From assembly GCA_001890945.1 (NCBI GenBank), contig MLAX01000001.1, positions 124,001 to 188,000 on the forward strand: DNA of 64,000 nucleotides, in the 5' to 3' direction. How positions within the stretch are numbered: the stretch's first letter is position 1; each line of letters begins with the position of its first letter. The translations under genes and the position numbers were made by a program. The notes below the pieces were generated by a model. That model did not search any database. It was not told where the DNA came from and saw nothing but the letters and a program-made list of their open reading frames with translations. The stretch comes from Alphaproteobacteria bacterium AO1-B. GTDB taxonomy: Bacteria > Pseudomonadota > Alphaproteobacteria > Rhizobiales > Stappiaceae. Below are positions 9,196-17,842 of this stretch, in pieces.

Positions 9196-10161
9196 ATGAC
9201 AATTGGGATCGTGATCATTGGCCGCAACGAAGGGGAGCGGTTCCAGAACTGCATAAGATCCCTTCAGGGGAGGGCTGATCGGGTCGTGTATGTCGATTCC
9301 GGATCGACAGACAATAGCGTCAGCTGGGCTAAGGACGCGGGGTTTCAAGTTGAAACTCTGCCAGCAGACCGCCCGTTCACGGCAGCCCGTGCCCGGAATG
9401 CAGGCTATCGCAGGCTTGTTCAACAGTTCCCGGATACCGTTTTCATCCAGTTCATGGATGGTGACTGTCAATTGAATGCCGGTTGGTTAGATGCCAGCTT
9501 GGATTTTCTGAAAAATCACCCCGAAGTCGCAGTTGCTTTCGGTCGTCGGCGGGAACAATTTCCTGACGCCACCATCTACAACGCTATGTGCGACTTAGAA
9601 TGGAATACTCCGATTGGCGAGCGACAGGAGTGCGGTGGAGACTGCCTGATCCGCAGGGCAGCTTTCGACGAAGCTGGCGGATACCGTGATGACTTGATCG
9701 CCGGTGAAGAACCCGAGATGTGCCTGCGGTTGCGGGAGAAGGGCTGGAGGATCTGGCGGCTTGATGCCGAAATGACCCTCCACGATGCCGACTTGCAGCG
9801 TTTTTCCCAATGGTGGAAACGCTCGGTTCGAGCAGGGCACGCATTCGCTGAGGTTTCTTGGCGGCACCGGAACTCACCAAAGAGGATCTGGCAACGCAAC
9901 GTTTTCCGGGCGCTTCTTTGGGGAGGCGCGTTGCCAAGTGTTACTGTTGTTGCCGGGTTGATCCATCCGGCGTTCTTGCTGTTGTTCTTGCTCTATCCGT
10001 TGCAGCTTGTTCGGCTGATGATCCGGTCATTTCGGGCGGGCCGTCCTGCGGCTATTGGGTTTTATGAACTGATCGGAAAGTTTGCCGAGTTTCAAGGTGT
10101 CCTAAAACATTATTGGAACAGATTTCTGATGCGAAATAGCAAGATAATTGAATATAAGTAG
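9196..10161 (+). CDS. Glycosyltransferase family 2 with C-terminal membrane segments
   Basis: The protein has about 321 residues. I placed the start at the ATG before TIGIVIIGRNEG, because the longer frame from 9112 runs through the end of the flippase gene. The GT-A domain shows VIIGRNEGERF, VYVDSGSTDNS, an FMDGDCQL nucleotide-binding DxD, and the acceptor-side GEEPEMCLRLREKGW. A hydrophobic pair near residues 245-285 should anchor it to the membrane. It likely adds one sugar to the growing repeat unit. It follows the flippase gene by 19 bases and is probably in the same operon. Confidence 0.9.
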   Translation: MTIGIVIIGRNEGERFQNCIRSLQGRADRVVYVDSGSTDNSVSWAKDAGFQVETLPADRPFTAARARNAGYRRLVQQFPDTVFIQFMDGDCQLNAGWLDASLDFLKNHPEVAVAFGRRREQFPDATIYNAMCDLEWNTPIGERQECGGDCLIRRAAFDEAGGYRDDLIAGEEPEMCLRLREKGWRIWRLDAEMTLHDADLQRFSQWWKRSVRAGHAFAEVSWRHRNSPKRIWQRNVFRALLWGGALPSVTVVAGLIHPAFLLLFLLYPLQLVRLMIRSFRAGRPAAIGFYELIGKFAEFQGVLKHYWNRFLMRNSKIIEYK

Positions 10162-10293
10162 TGCTTGTGTGCAGATCGTAGTTGTTTGCCATTTTCAGCG
10201 ACAAAAATTGAAAGAGCGTGGCTAGGGTCAATCTAACGGCGAAATTTGTCTTTTGGTTTTCATGCAAATGTTGGTCTTTAGAGGTATTGGGAT

Positions 10294-10941
10294 ATGCATT
10301 TTGTGACGTCGCGCATTACCGAGCCATTGAAAAAAAAGTTCACAAAACAGACGCGCAATTACCGGATGCAGGCTTTTATCGGTCACTTGGGAATACGAAA
10401 TGGAGAACGCGTACTGGATTTAGGCGGTGTGCCTGAGTTTTGGGAGAATTGCCCTATTCCGTTGGATATAACGATCTTAAATCTCCCAGGATACAATCCG
10501 CGAACAGTGCCACAGTCCCATCATCGTATCACTCTGGTTGAGGGGGATGCATGCAACGTCGAATTTGCTACAGACAACAGCTTCGATATCGTTTTTTCCA
10601 ATAGCGTTATTGAACATGTCGGAGACAAGGCAAAACGTTCTGATATGGCCAGAGAAGTCCGCCGTCTGGCGCCCAGGTACTGGGTGCAGACACCTTCAAT
10701 CTGGTTTCCTATGGAAGCGCATTGTCACATGTTCTTTTGGTGGTTCTACCCTGAATCCGTACGCCGCTTTTTCATGAATCGTTGGCGCAGAAGCTTGCCG
10801 GCCTGGACGAACATGATGTTGGGCACCACGGTTGTTTTGCGAGGGGAGATGCTCGCACTCTTCCCAGATGCTGCGATATGGACAGAGCGGAAATTTGGGT
10901 TCACCAAAAGCTACAGTGCGTTTCGCAGTTCAGCGCCATGA
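10294..10941 (+). CDS. Class I SAM-dependent methyltransferase
   Basis: This 215-residue protein carries a SAM-binding motif I (VLDLGGVPEFW), an acidic residue after the second strand, an EGDAC segment, and the post-motif FDIVFSNSVIEHVGD typical of Methyltransf_11-like enzymes. The C-terminal part is rich in Trp, Phe and Tyr, which may form an acceptor site. It starts 132 bases after the GT2 gene with a GAGG ribosome site. In this setting it may O-methylate a sugar, but the acceptor is unknown. The gene and its upstream gap look more AT-rich than the housekeeping genes in the window. Confidence 0.85.
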   Translation: MHFVTSRITEPLKKKFTKQTRNYRMQAFIGHLGIRNGERVLDLGGVPEFWENCPIPLDITILNLPGYNPRTVPQSHHRITLVEGDACNVEFATDNSFDIVFSNSVIEHVGDKAKRSDMAREVRRLAPRYWVQTPSIWFPMEAHCHMFFWWFYPESVRRFFMNRWRRSLPAWTNMMLGTTVVLRGEMLALFPDAAIWTERKFGFTKSYSAFRSSAP

Positions 10942-11029
10942 CGGTCCATAAATAACGAAATAGTTCATTGATGCTGGTCGTGCTGAGACCTCTTTGACAA
11001 TTGCCGAGGCGCTTAACCCTTTAATCTGA

Positions 11030-11971
11030 TTAGTTCAGAAACTTCTGGAGTGTCCGTCTGATCTTGCCAGTAACCATATCCATTTTCGGAATTTTGCTTT
11101 CAATGGTTTCCTTTACAACACCCAATCCGGCTGGATCCCAAGGCCGATTGCCAGCGTAGGCTGTGCGATCCAACACATCATAAAAGCGGTCCCAGATCTC
11201 GGTTCGATGATAAGGGTCGCTCAATTTTTCTTTGTATCTCGCGTGCCAAGGCTTCACCGTTCCTATCAAGTGTATGATGCGGTTCTCCACGGTATCTGGC
11301 CGTTCGTATTGTGACGTGTTCCAGACAGGATCCAGAAATTCGGTGTCGCCGTCGAAAAATACGTTTAATGCGTCCTGATCTTGCGAATGAAAAGTGTCAG
11401 CACGTTCGAGCGTCAGATCGACCAAACGGTTTCTGGCATCAAGTTTCCGCCAGCGATCAAGATCGATAATCAAAACACCGCTGTTAAAGTAGTCGTATGG
11501 ATTAGTGAGCTGAAGCCGTTCACCAATGAAGAGGTGAGGCTTAGAGGTCCTTACGGAAATATCACGAACAGAACCTATCGTCTTTCCGTGCATGTTGGCT
11601 GCGTTCAATTCAGCTAAATCGCGGAGCACCAACAGATCACAATCAAGATAAATGCATTTTGATTCTTCTCCCAAAAAGTCAGAAATAAAATATCGCGAAT
11701 AGGCGGATTTCGACTTTAGATACATAGTTGAGCGGAACTTAGAGATATTCTGATAATCAATGTCATAGAATACTACACCCTGGCACATCGGATGGGGTTT
11801 CCAGGAATTAGATAACTTTTGTTTATCCTGTTTTGAGAGCCGATCAGCTAATACATGGATCCGGCAAGGTATACTTGAGTGTTCCAACGACGAGCGAATA
11901 GTGACGGCCAAGCCTGGAAGGACCTTTGTATCGGCGCATGCTGCAATGTTTGCGTACAAGTTCTTCTCCAT
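11030..11971 (-). CDS. Glycosyltransferase family 8 (LgtC-like)
   Basis: The 313-residue protein has the retaining GT8 pattern: an N-terminal region with a DTKVLPGLAVTIRSSL segment, the metal-binding YLDCDLLVL (DxD), the acceptor loop FNSGVLIIDLDRWR, QDQDALNVFF, and a C-terminal HLIGTVKPWH. Family members transfer galactose or glucose with retention of configuration onto lipooligosaccharide or other glycans. It converges on the methyltransferase gene with 88 bases between. Its coding sequence is visibly more AT-rich than genes at 44-64 kb, which may mean separate acquisition. Confidence 0.92.
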   Translation of the reverse strand: MEKNLYANIAACADTKVLPGLAVTIRSSLEHSSIPCRIHVLADRLSKQDKQKLSNSWKPHPMCQGVVFYDIDYQNISKFRSTMYLKSKSAYSRYFISDFLGEESKCIYLDCDLLVLRDLAELNAANMHGKTIGSVRDISVRTSKPHLFIGERLQLTNPYDYFNSGVLIIDLDRWRKLDARNRLVDLTLERADTFHSQDQDALNVFFDGDTEFLDPVWNTSQYERPDTVENRIIHLIGTVKPWHARYKEKLSDPYHRTEIWDRFYDVLDRTAYAGNRPWDPAGLGVVKETIESKIPKMDMVTGKIRRTLQKFLN

Positions 11972-12057
11972 GAAAACAGCGGCCCGTATCTCTGTGTTGA
12001 CATCGGATGTCTTGCAAACTGTGAAAAATGGAATGCAAGACGTATGCGCTTGAATCT

Positions 12058-13329
12058 TTAGATGTGCGGTGTCCTACGGACGTTGTCATGTTCATGTGAT
12101 TTGAGGTGCTCGCACAGGGCCTGTGCCAAATCACTGATATCATGCATGGCGGTGACGCGCTGGCGCCCTGTTTCACCCATCTCCTGGAGTGTTTTGGGAT
12201 CGGCTGAAAAGGCAGAGCGAAAGGCTTCCGCCAACGCGTTTTCGTCGCCTGGTTCGATCAGCCATCCGCATGAGGCATTTACCAGTTCCGGTATGCCGGC
12301 AATGGTTGTCGTAATAACTGGCCTGGTCAGGGCCAAAGCTTCCATCAAGACGATCGGAAGGCCTTCCGCATAACTGGGAAGAACAAGGGCGCGTGACGAC
12401 TTTATGAAGTCCTGGACTTCCGAGTTTGAGCCCCACCCGTGCAAGACGACATGGTCCTCGACCGCATGTTCTTTGATCGCAGCTTCTACATCAGCGCGGC
12501 TCTCTCCGTCGCCAACCAGGATGACTTTGATATCGGGATAATCCGCTTTCAAAGCTGAAACGGCGGCCGGAATATGGACTTGGCCCTTCTCCGGACACAG
12601 CCGTCCAACACAGACAAAGGTGTTGTTTGTGGGGCTGACGGGAGGCTGCGGACGATAGTCATCCAGTCTTATCCCGCAGCGCGCGATATGAATTTTCTCA
12701 TTGTCTTCAGCTCTTTGGGCAAAGCTGATGAGCAAGTTTTTGCAATAATCCGAAATAGCCAATACGAAGGCCGCATTCTGGATCTTCAACGCAAAACTCT
12801 GAGCCTCCGGATTTTCAAACTCATTCGGGCCATGTGCTGTGAAGCTGTAGTTTGGTCCTCCCAGGGAATGCACCAGCATCGCAATGGCAGTGGCGTTGGT
12901 TCCGAAATGTGCATGAAGATGCCGGATTCCGGACCGGCTCGCCTTTTGGCGGAGGCTCGCGGCTTGCATCAAGTAAGCTACGTGCCGGACGAAACCGCCG
13001 TCGGCGTTCGAGTGCAGCTGTTTCCAAATCGGCAGGGTGCGCCAAACGCCGGTAATGTTTGTAAAGATCTCTCGGATGGACGCCAGAAGCAGGTCGGCAA
13101 GTTTTCCATCAAGCAAATATTCAGTTCGCGCAGCCTCGCTCCGATCCTTTGGATCTACAAGATCACCGGCAAAACGCCGGCAGGCAAACGGCGTAACCTT
13201 GAACCCGAGATTTTCAAGTGCGTGAATCTCCCGCCGGATGAATGTCGCACTCGGAACTGGATATGTGTTTAGGATGTAACCGATGGCACCGTTGTCCGGC
13301 TTGGGGGAATGCGTCGATTGCGCTGTCAC
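12058..13329 (-). CDS. Glycosyltransferase family 4, WcaL/colanic-acid type
   Basis: This 423-residue GT-B enzyme has an N-terminal domain with YILNTYPVPSATFIRREI, HLHAHFGTNAT and FTAHGPNEF. Its C-terminal donor domain has VCVGRLCPEKG, LVGDGESRADVE, LHGWGSNSEV and the EGLPIVLMEALA acidic motif. These are features of polysaccharide glycosyltransferases that act late in repeat-unit assembly. It starts with GTG, overlapping the stop of the Wzz-like gene by four bases (GTGA), so the two are translationally coupled. The operon runs from the export gene through Wzz to this gene. Confidence 0.92.
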   Translation of the reverse strand: MTAQSTHSPKPDNGAIGYILNTYPVPSATFIRREIHALENLGFKVTPFACRRFAGDLVDPKDRSEAARTEYLLDGKLADLLLASIREIFTNITGVWRTLPIWKQLHSNADGGFVRHVAYLMQAASLRQKASRSGIRHLHAHFGTNATAIAMLVHSLGGPNYSFTAHGPNEFENPEAQSFALKIQNAAFVLAISDYCKNLLISFAQRAEDNEKIHIARCGIRLDDYRPQPPVSPTNNTFVCVGRLCPEKGQVHIPAAVSALKADYPDIKVILVGDGESRADVEAAIKEHAVEDHVVLHGWGSNSEVQDFIKSSRALVLPSYAEGLPIVLMEALALTRPVITTTIAGIPELVNASCGWLIEPGDENALAEAFRSAFSADPKTLQEMGETGRQRVTAMHDISDLAQALCEHLKSHEHDNVRRTPHI

Positions 13330-14897
13330 TTGGCGGTACCGGATAGAAAAGTCCTTTGTTTCCGTAAGAAGTTTGCGACCGGAGAAAACAAAAAGATCAA
13401 TGGGTTCTCTTTGGCATTTATCAGTACGGAGCCGATGATTTTCTTATGAATTGAAGGGTTCAGTGCAAGCGCGGTCGCCAGATCCGTTTGTGATGTCTTG
13501 GCCCATTCTGCGACGAAAATGATTGAATCAAGGTACTTCGACGCTGCGCCCACGTCCGTTGACGCAAATAGTGGTGGCAGGTTGAAAATCACCAAATCAT
13601 ATTGCCGGAATGATGGCTTTAATTCCCGCAACTTGTCTGACCAGATCAACTGCCCAGCTCGTTGAGAGTTTTTAACTGTGCCAATGGATATGGTCGAGAG
13701 ACCGGTGTCCGGTTCCCGTTTCACAGCTTTTTCGGACAGCTCGCCGTCGCCCATAATGATGTCGATCAGACCGCGCTCGCCATCAGTGACACGGTTTTCT
13801 GACGAAGCGGCACCGCTATATGCGTTTGCGTCGACCAGAAGAACTTTATGATCGGGTGTTGAAATGAGGCGAGCCAATTGTTCGGAGACCAAAGCGCTGC
13901 CGCTTTCTTTTTGCAGCGAAGTCACCCCAACGTAGCGCATTCGGCTGCCAGTTTCAGAGGTCGAACTTTGTATCAACGACGCAACATTAAACAAGGCTGA
14001 GTCATCAACCTCTACTTTGGCAGAAGCAGGCCGGAGTTCCTTTTTGTTGTCTGCAGTTCCAGCCTTCTTTTTCGTACGGGAATTGGTTTTGCCTACTCCA
14101 AGGCAAGGCTGACCAATGACATTCGCGAGTTGCTCCGGGTTCCGAATGCGCGTGTCGAAGAAAGACAAGATCAGGGCTGCAAATAGACCGATGAATCCAC
14201 CAATTACCCCCGCGACGGCAATGATAAGCAGACCTCGGGTGTTGCTCTTGTGAATTGGCGGGTAGGCTGCCGACACCACCGTCGCTCTTGGTCCGACAGA
14301 GCGAAGTTGCTCCTGAAGCCAGCCGCTTGCCGCTTCCGCGGTTTCCAACCGGTCCTGCTCCAGTTTTGCCAGATACGCATCAACGACTGCATTTACAGTG
14401 TTTGCTGATGTTTGCGGATCGTCGGACCGAAAGCTGATGTTAATGAGGTTGCTCTGCCCGATGCGGGAAACAATCAGCCTCTGACGGAAGGCTTCTAATT
14501 CCTCAATATCCGAGACGGTCTTCACGTCATCGGCTTCATTATCTGCCGCTGTGCCTTCCAGCGTCTCGATTGCAGCTATAATTATTGAGGTGGACCCGAT
14601 GATCTGTTGCTGGGTATCGAGAAACGTCGGCAAGGCTTGCGCTTCAGGTAGAAACACCCCGGAACCCCCGCCGGGCAAGAGGCGCAAGTTCACGACATCA
14701 AGTGTCGCGGTTGCCTGAAACGTCGCCGGCCTGACAAGCACATAACTGACTGCCAGTACGCCGAAGATTGCCGGGATGAGAATGACTACCCATAGGCGCT
14801 CGATTAAAGCGCGCGCCATCCATTGCCAGTCATACGTCGATCCGTTTGACACTGGCAGCGATCTGACGGCTGTTTTTGGAAGAGAAGAAACGTCCAC
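13326..14897 (-). CDS. Wzz-like chain-length regulator with degenerate tyrosine-kinase-like domain
   Basis: The 523-residue protein has a Wzz-type N-terminal part: one membrane helix near residues 32-55, a rather short periplasmic stretch, a PPIHKS proline segment and a second helix near 222-245. The C-terminal cytoplasmic domain resembles a BY-kinase but its motifs are altered. The P-loop position reads KESGSALV with no GKS/T lysine, the Walker A' position reads VLLVDANAY, and the Walker B position reads VIFNLPP. There is no tyrosine-rich tail. It should control polymer length and contact the outer-membrane exporter, probably without kinase activity. The GTG start lies six bases after the export gene stop. 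Confidence 0.88.
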   Translation of the reverse strand: MDVSSLPKTAVRSLPVSNGSTYDWQWMARALIERLWVVILIPAIFGVLAVSYVLVRPATFQATATLDVVNLRLLPGGGSGVFLPEAQALPTFLDTQQQIIGSTSIIIAAIETLEGTAADNEADDVKTVSDIEELEAFRQRLIVSRIGQSNLINISFRSDDPQTSANTVNAVVDAYLAKLEQDRLETAEAASGWLQEQLRSVGPRATVVSAAYPPIHKSNTRGLLIIAVAGVIGGFIGLFAALILSFFDTRIRNPEQLANVIGQPCLGVGKTNSRTKKKAGTADNKKELRPASAKVEVDDSALFNVASLIQSSTSETGSRMRYVGVTSLQKESGSALVSEQLARLISTPDHKVLLVDANAYSGAASSENRVTDGERGLIDIIMGDGELSEKAVKREPDTGLSTISIGTVKNSQRAGQLIWSDKLRELKPSFRQYDLVIFNLPPLFASTDVGAASKYLDSIIFVAEWAKTSQTDLATALALNPSIHKKIIGSVLINAKENPLIFLFSPVANFLRKQRTFLSGTAK

Positions 14898-14903
14898 TTT
14901 GTC

Positions 14904-16205
14904 TTATTCTCCAAGCCGAAGGCTGCCAGATGACACTCTCTGAGGTATGGCTCCGGACAGGTCGTCGTCTCCAAAGCGTGCGACCTTCACAATGTCGCCG
15001 GGGTTGACGCTTGTCGTTTCCTCAGCGTTCAGTGTTTGAACCTCACCGTCGACCGTCCGAATGATCGTGAAGGTGAGGCTTTGTGGCAAACTGAGCTCAC
15101 TATTTGGCCGCTGGCGGTCTGTGAAGCCACTCGCGGAACTCACCAGGCTTTCCCGTGTCTTGACCCGCTCCTGATTGGCGCGCAACTCGGACCGTATCCT
15201 GACGAGTTGTGTTTCGGCCTCGTCGAGGTAATTCGACTCATGATCTCGCAGCTCGATACGTGCAGCTTCGAGTTCTTGTTCGGCGCGCAGGAGTTCCACT
15301 TCAAGCCGCTTTTTCTCCAGCTGTCCGTCTGCTATTTCGCGATTGAGCGGCAGCAAACGGGGTGAGCCGTAGCCCTGTTTGATCAGATCCTGGATTTTTT
15401 CCAGCTCCGTCTGAAAAGAATCCAGCTTGAGTTTGGCATCTTCCAGCTGCTGATTTAGCAGTGTGATCTGGCCTTCAAAGAGGGTAATTGCCGTTGTCAG
15501 TGATTTCTTTTCATTATTAAAACGCTGCAGTGAGGCTCTAAACAGCTGAGCTTGCTCGGCGAGCGCCCGCGTAAGATTTGGTGGCGCGTCTTCTGGGAAC
15601 GGCGGAAACACGGTTTCCCCTTTTGCCTGAGCCTCGTAACGGACCCTTTCCGCTTCCAGGTCGGCCGCCTCGCTTCTAAGAGTTCGCAATTCACCCAATG
15701 TATTGATGGCAGAGCTTTCAAGGCCCCACTCAGACTGACTTGGCGGACGATAAACGCCCCCGGCAATGCTCAAAGCGTTGAGCACCAGCATCCCAGGCCG
15801 ATACGCGTATTCGCCCGGCGATGTGACGGCTCCAAGAATGTAAAACGGCCGGTAAGCGGAGATATCGACAGCCACATTTGGGAGTGAGCGAAGCTTGGCT
15901 TGCTCTTGGAGACGTTTAGCGATTTCTGTGGCGAGCTCCCGCGGTTCAAGCCCGGCTGCATCCACCTCACCCACGATGGGTAACACCACACTGCCGGATG
16001 CGCCGACCTCAAATTCATTGGTAAGGGCGGGCCACTCCGCCACATAGATGCGCAGCCGGTCCTGTATACCGAGGCGGTATTCGTCCGCCTTAGTCGGGAT
16101 CGATCCGCTCAAAGCGACCATCGGTAGCGCCAAAAACAGCACCAATAGAACACCGATTAACCGCAGTGGAAATCGCCGTGCTGTTGTGTTCGGATAAAGC
16201 CGCAA
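14904..16205 (-). CDS. Polysaccharide export protein, ExoF/Wza-like, with coiled coil
   Basis: This 433-residue protein starts with an N-terminal signal segment (LIGVLLVLFLALPMVALSG). A Poly_export domain follows (DEYRLGIQDRLRIYV, then VVLPIVGEVDAAG), then an SLBB-type segment (YILGAVTSPGEYAYRPGM). A long Glu/Leu/Gln-rich coiled coil spans about residues 175-370. A C-terminal SLBB-like piece (EETTSVNPGDIVKVA) closes it. There is no lipobox Cys, as in ExoF-type proteins and unlike Wza. It probably forms the periplasmic and outer-membrane part of the export channel. The TTG start has GGAG six bases upstream. It is the first gene of a three-gene minus-strand operon. Confidence 0.9.
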   Translation of the reverse strand: MRLYPNTTARRFPLRLIGVLLVLFLALPMVALSGSIPTKADEYRLGIQDRLRIYVAEWPALTNEFEVGASGSVVLPIVGEVDAAGLEPRELATEIAKRLQEQAKLRSLPNVAVDISAYRPFYILGAVTSPGEYAYRPGMLVLNALSIAGGVYRPPSQSEWGLESSAINTLGELRTLRSEAADLEAERVRYEAQAKGETVFPPFPEDAPPNLTRALAEQAQLFRASLQRFNNEKKSLTTAITLFEGQITLLNQQLEDAKLKLDSFQTELEKIQDLIKQGYGSPRLLPLNREIADGQLEKKRLEVELLRAEQELEAARIELRDHESNYLDEAETQLVRIRSELRANQERVKTRESLVSSASGFTDRQRPNSELSLPQSLTFTIIRTVDGEVQTLNAEETTSVNPGDIVKVARFGDDDLSGAIPQRVSSGSLRLGE

Positions 16206-16388
16206 TTCCTACTCCACCACATGTACGTCTGGTTTGATCGTAGCACTCTGAGTGTCAGATTTAGTTCAAATTTGTAAAAACGGGCCAAATGAAATCTGAC
16301 CATTGAAAATTGTGACAGTATATCGGTTTCTATGGTTACGGAAACCTATACACCCGTTCGCCCAACCCAGAGCCAATTGTGGCCGTGC

Positions 16389-17765
16389 CTATTTGCTCAA
16401 AGCCCCCGCTTTGAACGTGAAGGTGGCGACTGGATTTTCGCTTGCAACCTTGGTCTGTATAGACGTCTCGTCCGCATATCGACGGCTAGCAATGCCAAAT
16501 GTCATTCCAACTACGATGGCAAACACGATCTGCACCTGCTTGATTAGGAAAATCCATTCAAACAGAGAATGGAGGTAGGCGATGAGCATTGCCGTGCCAA
16601 ACCCCAGAAGTAGCCCGCCATCGGGCATCAAGCGGCGGCGCCAACCAACAAAAAATGCGGTAACCAATGGCACTGCCAGCAAAGCGTAGAATGAAAGCAG
16701 GCCCGCCCGTCCGGTTTCTACACCTATCAACCTGTAAGCGTCATGGACGATGTTGTTGATGTTGCCTTCGTTTTGATGAACGCCGGCAAGCTGGGAATAG
16801 TTATACCGCTTGAGTGTATAGGTGTAGTGATTGAAGCCAACTCCTGCAGGGAAATCGTCCCTTATGAGGTCTGCGGCCCTGTTGAACGCTGCGCGCTCGT
16901 CATAAACATCTTCGCTTAGAGCAGCGCTTTCAAATCTCTTTTCGAAAACAAGATAGGTTGCCGGTGCAAGCGCAAGAGCTGCGATCCCCGCGAGGGCGGC
17001 GGCTGCCATGATACGGTTGGTAAGACCGGTCAGAGCGACGATCATGAAAGTGAGGGCTATGCCGATCACCGTGAATCCGACTGCTCCGCGGGAAGCGGTG
17101 AGCAGCATGCAGCACAAGACGGTGAGAATAATCAGACCGTTCCAGATCGTGCCCCGGCTTTGGGTGAGGAGCATGTAAAGAAACGGGTAAAGGACGAAAT
17201 GAGCGATCATCCCAAGGGTATTTTGGTGCAAGAACAAGCCAGGAGCCTGAGTATACCCTAACCCAAACCGTTGCCACAGGGACGCGACCAATTGGGCCAT
17301 AATGCCAAGGGCCATACCGCGCAGGAGAAGATAGGGCACCTCTTCAAACGCGCAGGCACGGGCGACGATTGCTGCAACAAATGCCATTTTGGCAAATTGC
17401 CAGACCCCGAAGGAGGCGACTGTCGGGTTGGCAGCGTTCGGGACTGATGTTGCTGCAACGGCCGTGAAAACAACGAACGGCAAGAATAACAGCCAAGAGG
17501 TGCGGTGGCGTGGAAGTATGAAAAACGCCACTACCGCGAGGTAATCGACGATCGAAATCTCGATGCCGTAAACAAAACCAACCCAACCATCGGGGGCGTT
17601 AATAACGCCGATATCAAGTAGCGGTATGGTGGTCATGAAAAAGGCTGCGGCGCCAAAGGAAATCCAGAAGATGCGCGTGAGGATCTCATACCGCCGCACC
17701 AGAAGCGCTAGCGGCAGCGTGCAACACAAAACGATGAGAACGAACGCTATCTTCACTATTCGCAC
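16389..17765 (-). CDS. Wzy-like polysaccharide polymerase / O-antigen ligase family
   Basis: The 458-residue protein has about 11 to 13 hydrophobic segments and one large periplasmic loop (about residues 295-345) containing DFPAGVGFNHYTY, which fits the Wzy_C/O-antigen-ligase pattern. An HQNTLGMIAHF segment before a run of helices also fits the family. It would join repeat units in the periplasm after Wzx transfer. The start is a GTG, and a second in-frame GTG lies three codons later. It is divergent from the GH9 gene with 77 bases between starts, so a shared regulatory region is likely. Confidence 0.88.
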   Translation of the reverse strand: MRIVKIAFVLIVLCCTLPLALLVRRYEILTRIFWISFGAAAFFMTTIPLLDIGVINAPDGWVGFVYGIEISIVDYLAVVAFFILPRHRTSWLLFLPFVVFTAVAATSVPNAANPTVASFGVWQFAKMAFVAAIVARACAFEEVPYLLLRGMALGIMAQLVASLWQRFGLGYTQAPGLFLHQNTLGMIAHFVLYPFLYMLLTQSRGTIWNGLIILTVLCCMLLTASRGAVGFTVIGIALTFMIVALTGLTNRIMAAAALAGIAALALAPATYLVFEKRFESAALSEDVYDERAAFNRAADLIRDDFPAGVGFNHYTYTLKRYNYSQLAGVHQNEGNINNIVHDAYRLIGVETGRAGLLSFYALLAVPLVTAFFVGWRRRLMPDGGLLLGFGTAMLIAYLHSLFEWIFLIKQVQIVFAIVVGMTFGIASRRYADETSIQTKVASENPVATFTFKAGALSK

Positions 17766-17842
17766 CGAACCTAATTCAGGCTTTTTTTGTCATTTCAGCT
17801 GATACTATCTGAACCCCGCTTTGGAATAACGAGATTCTGTTA

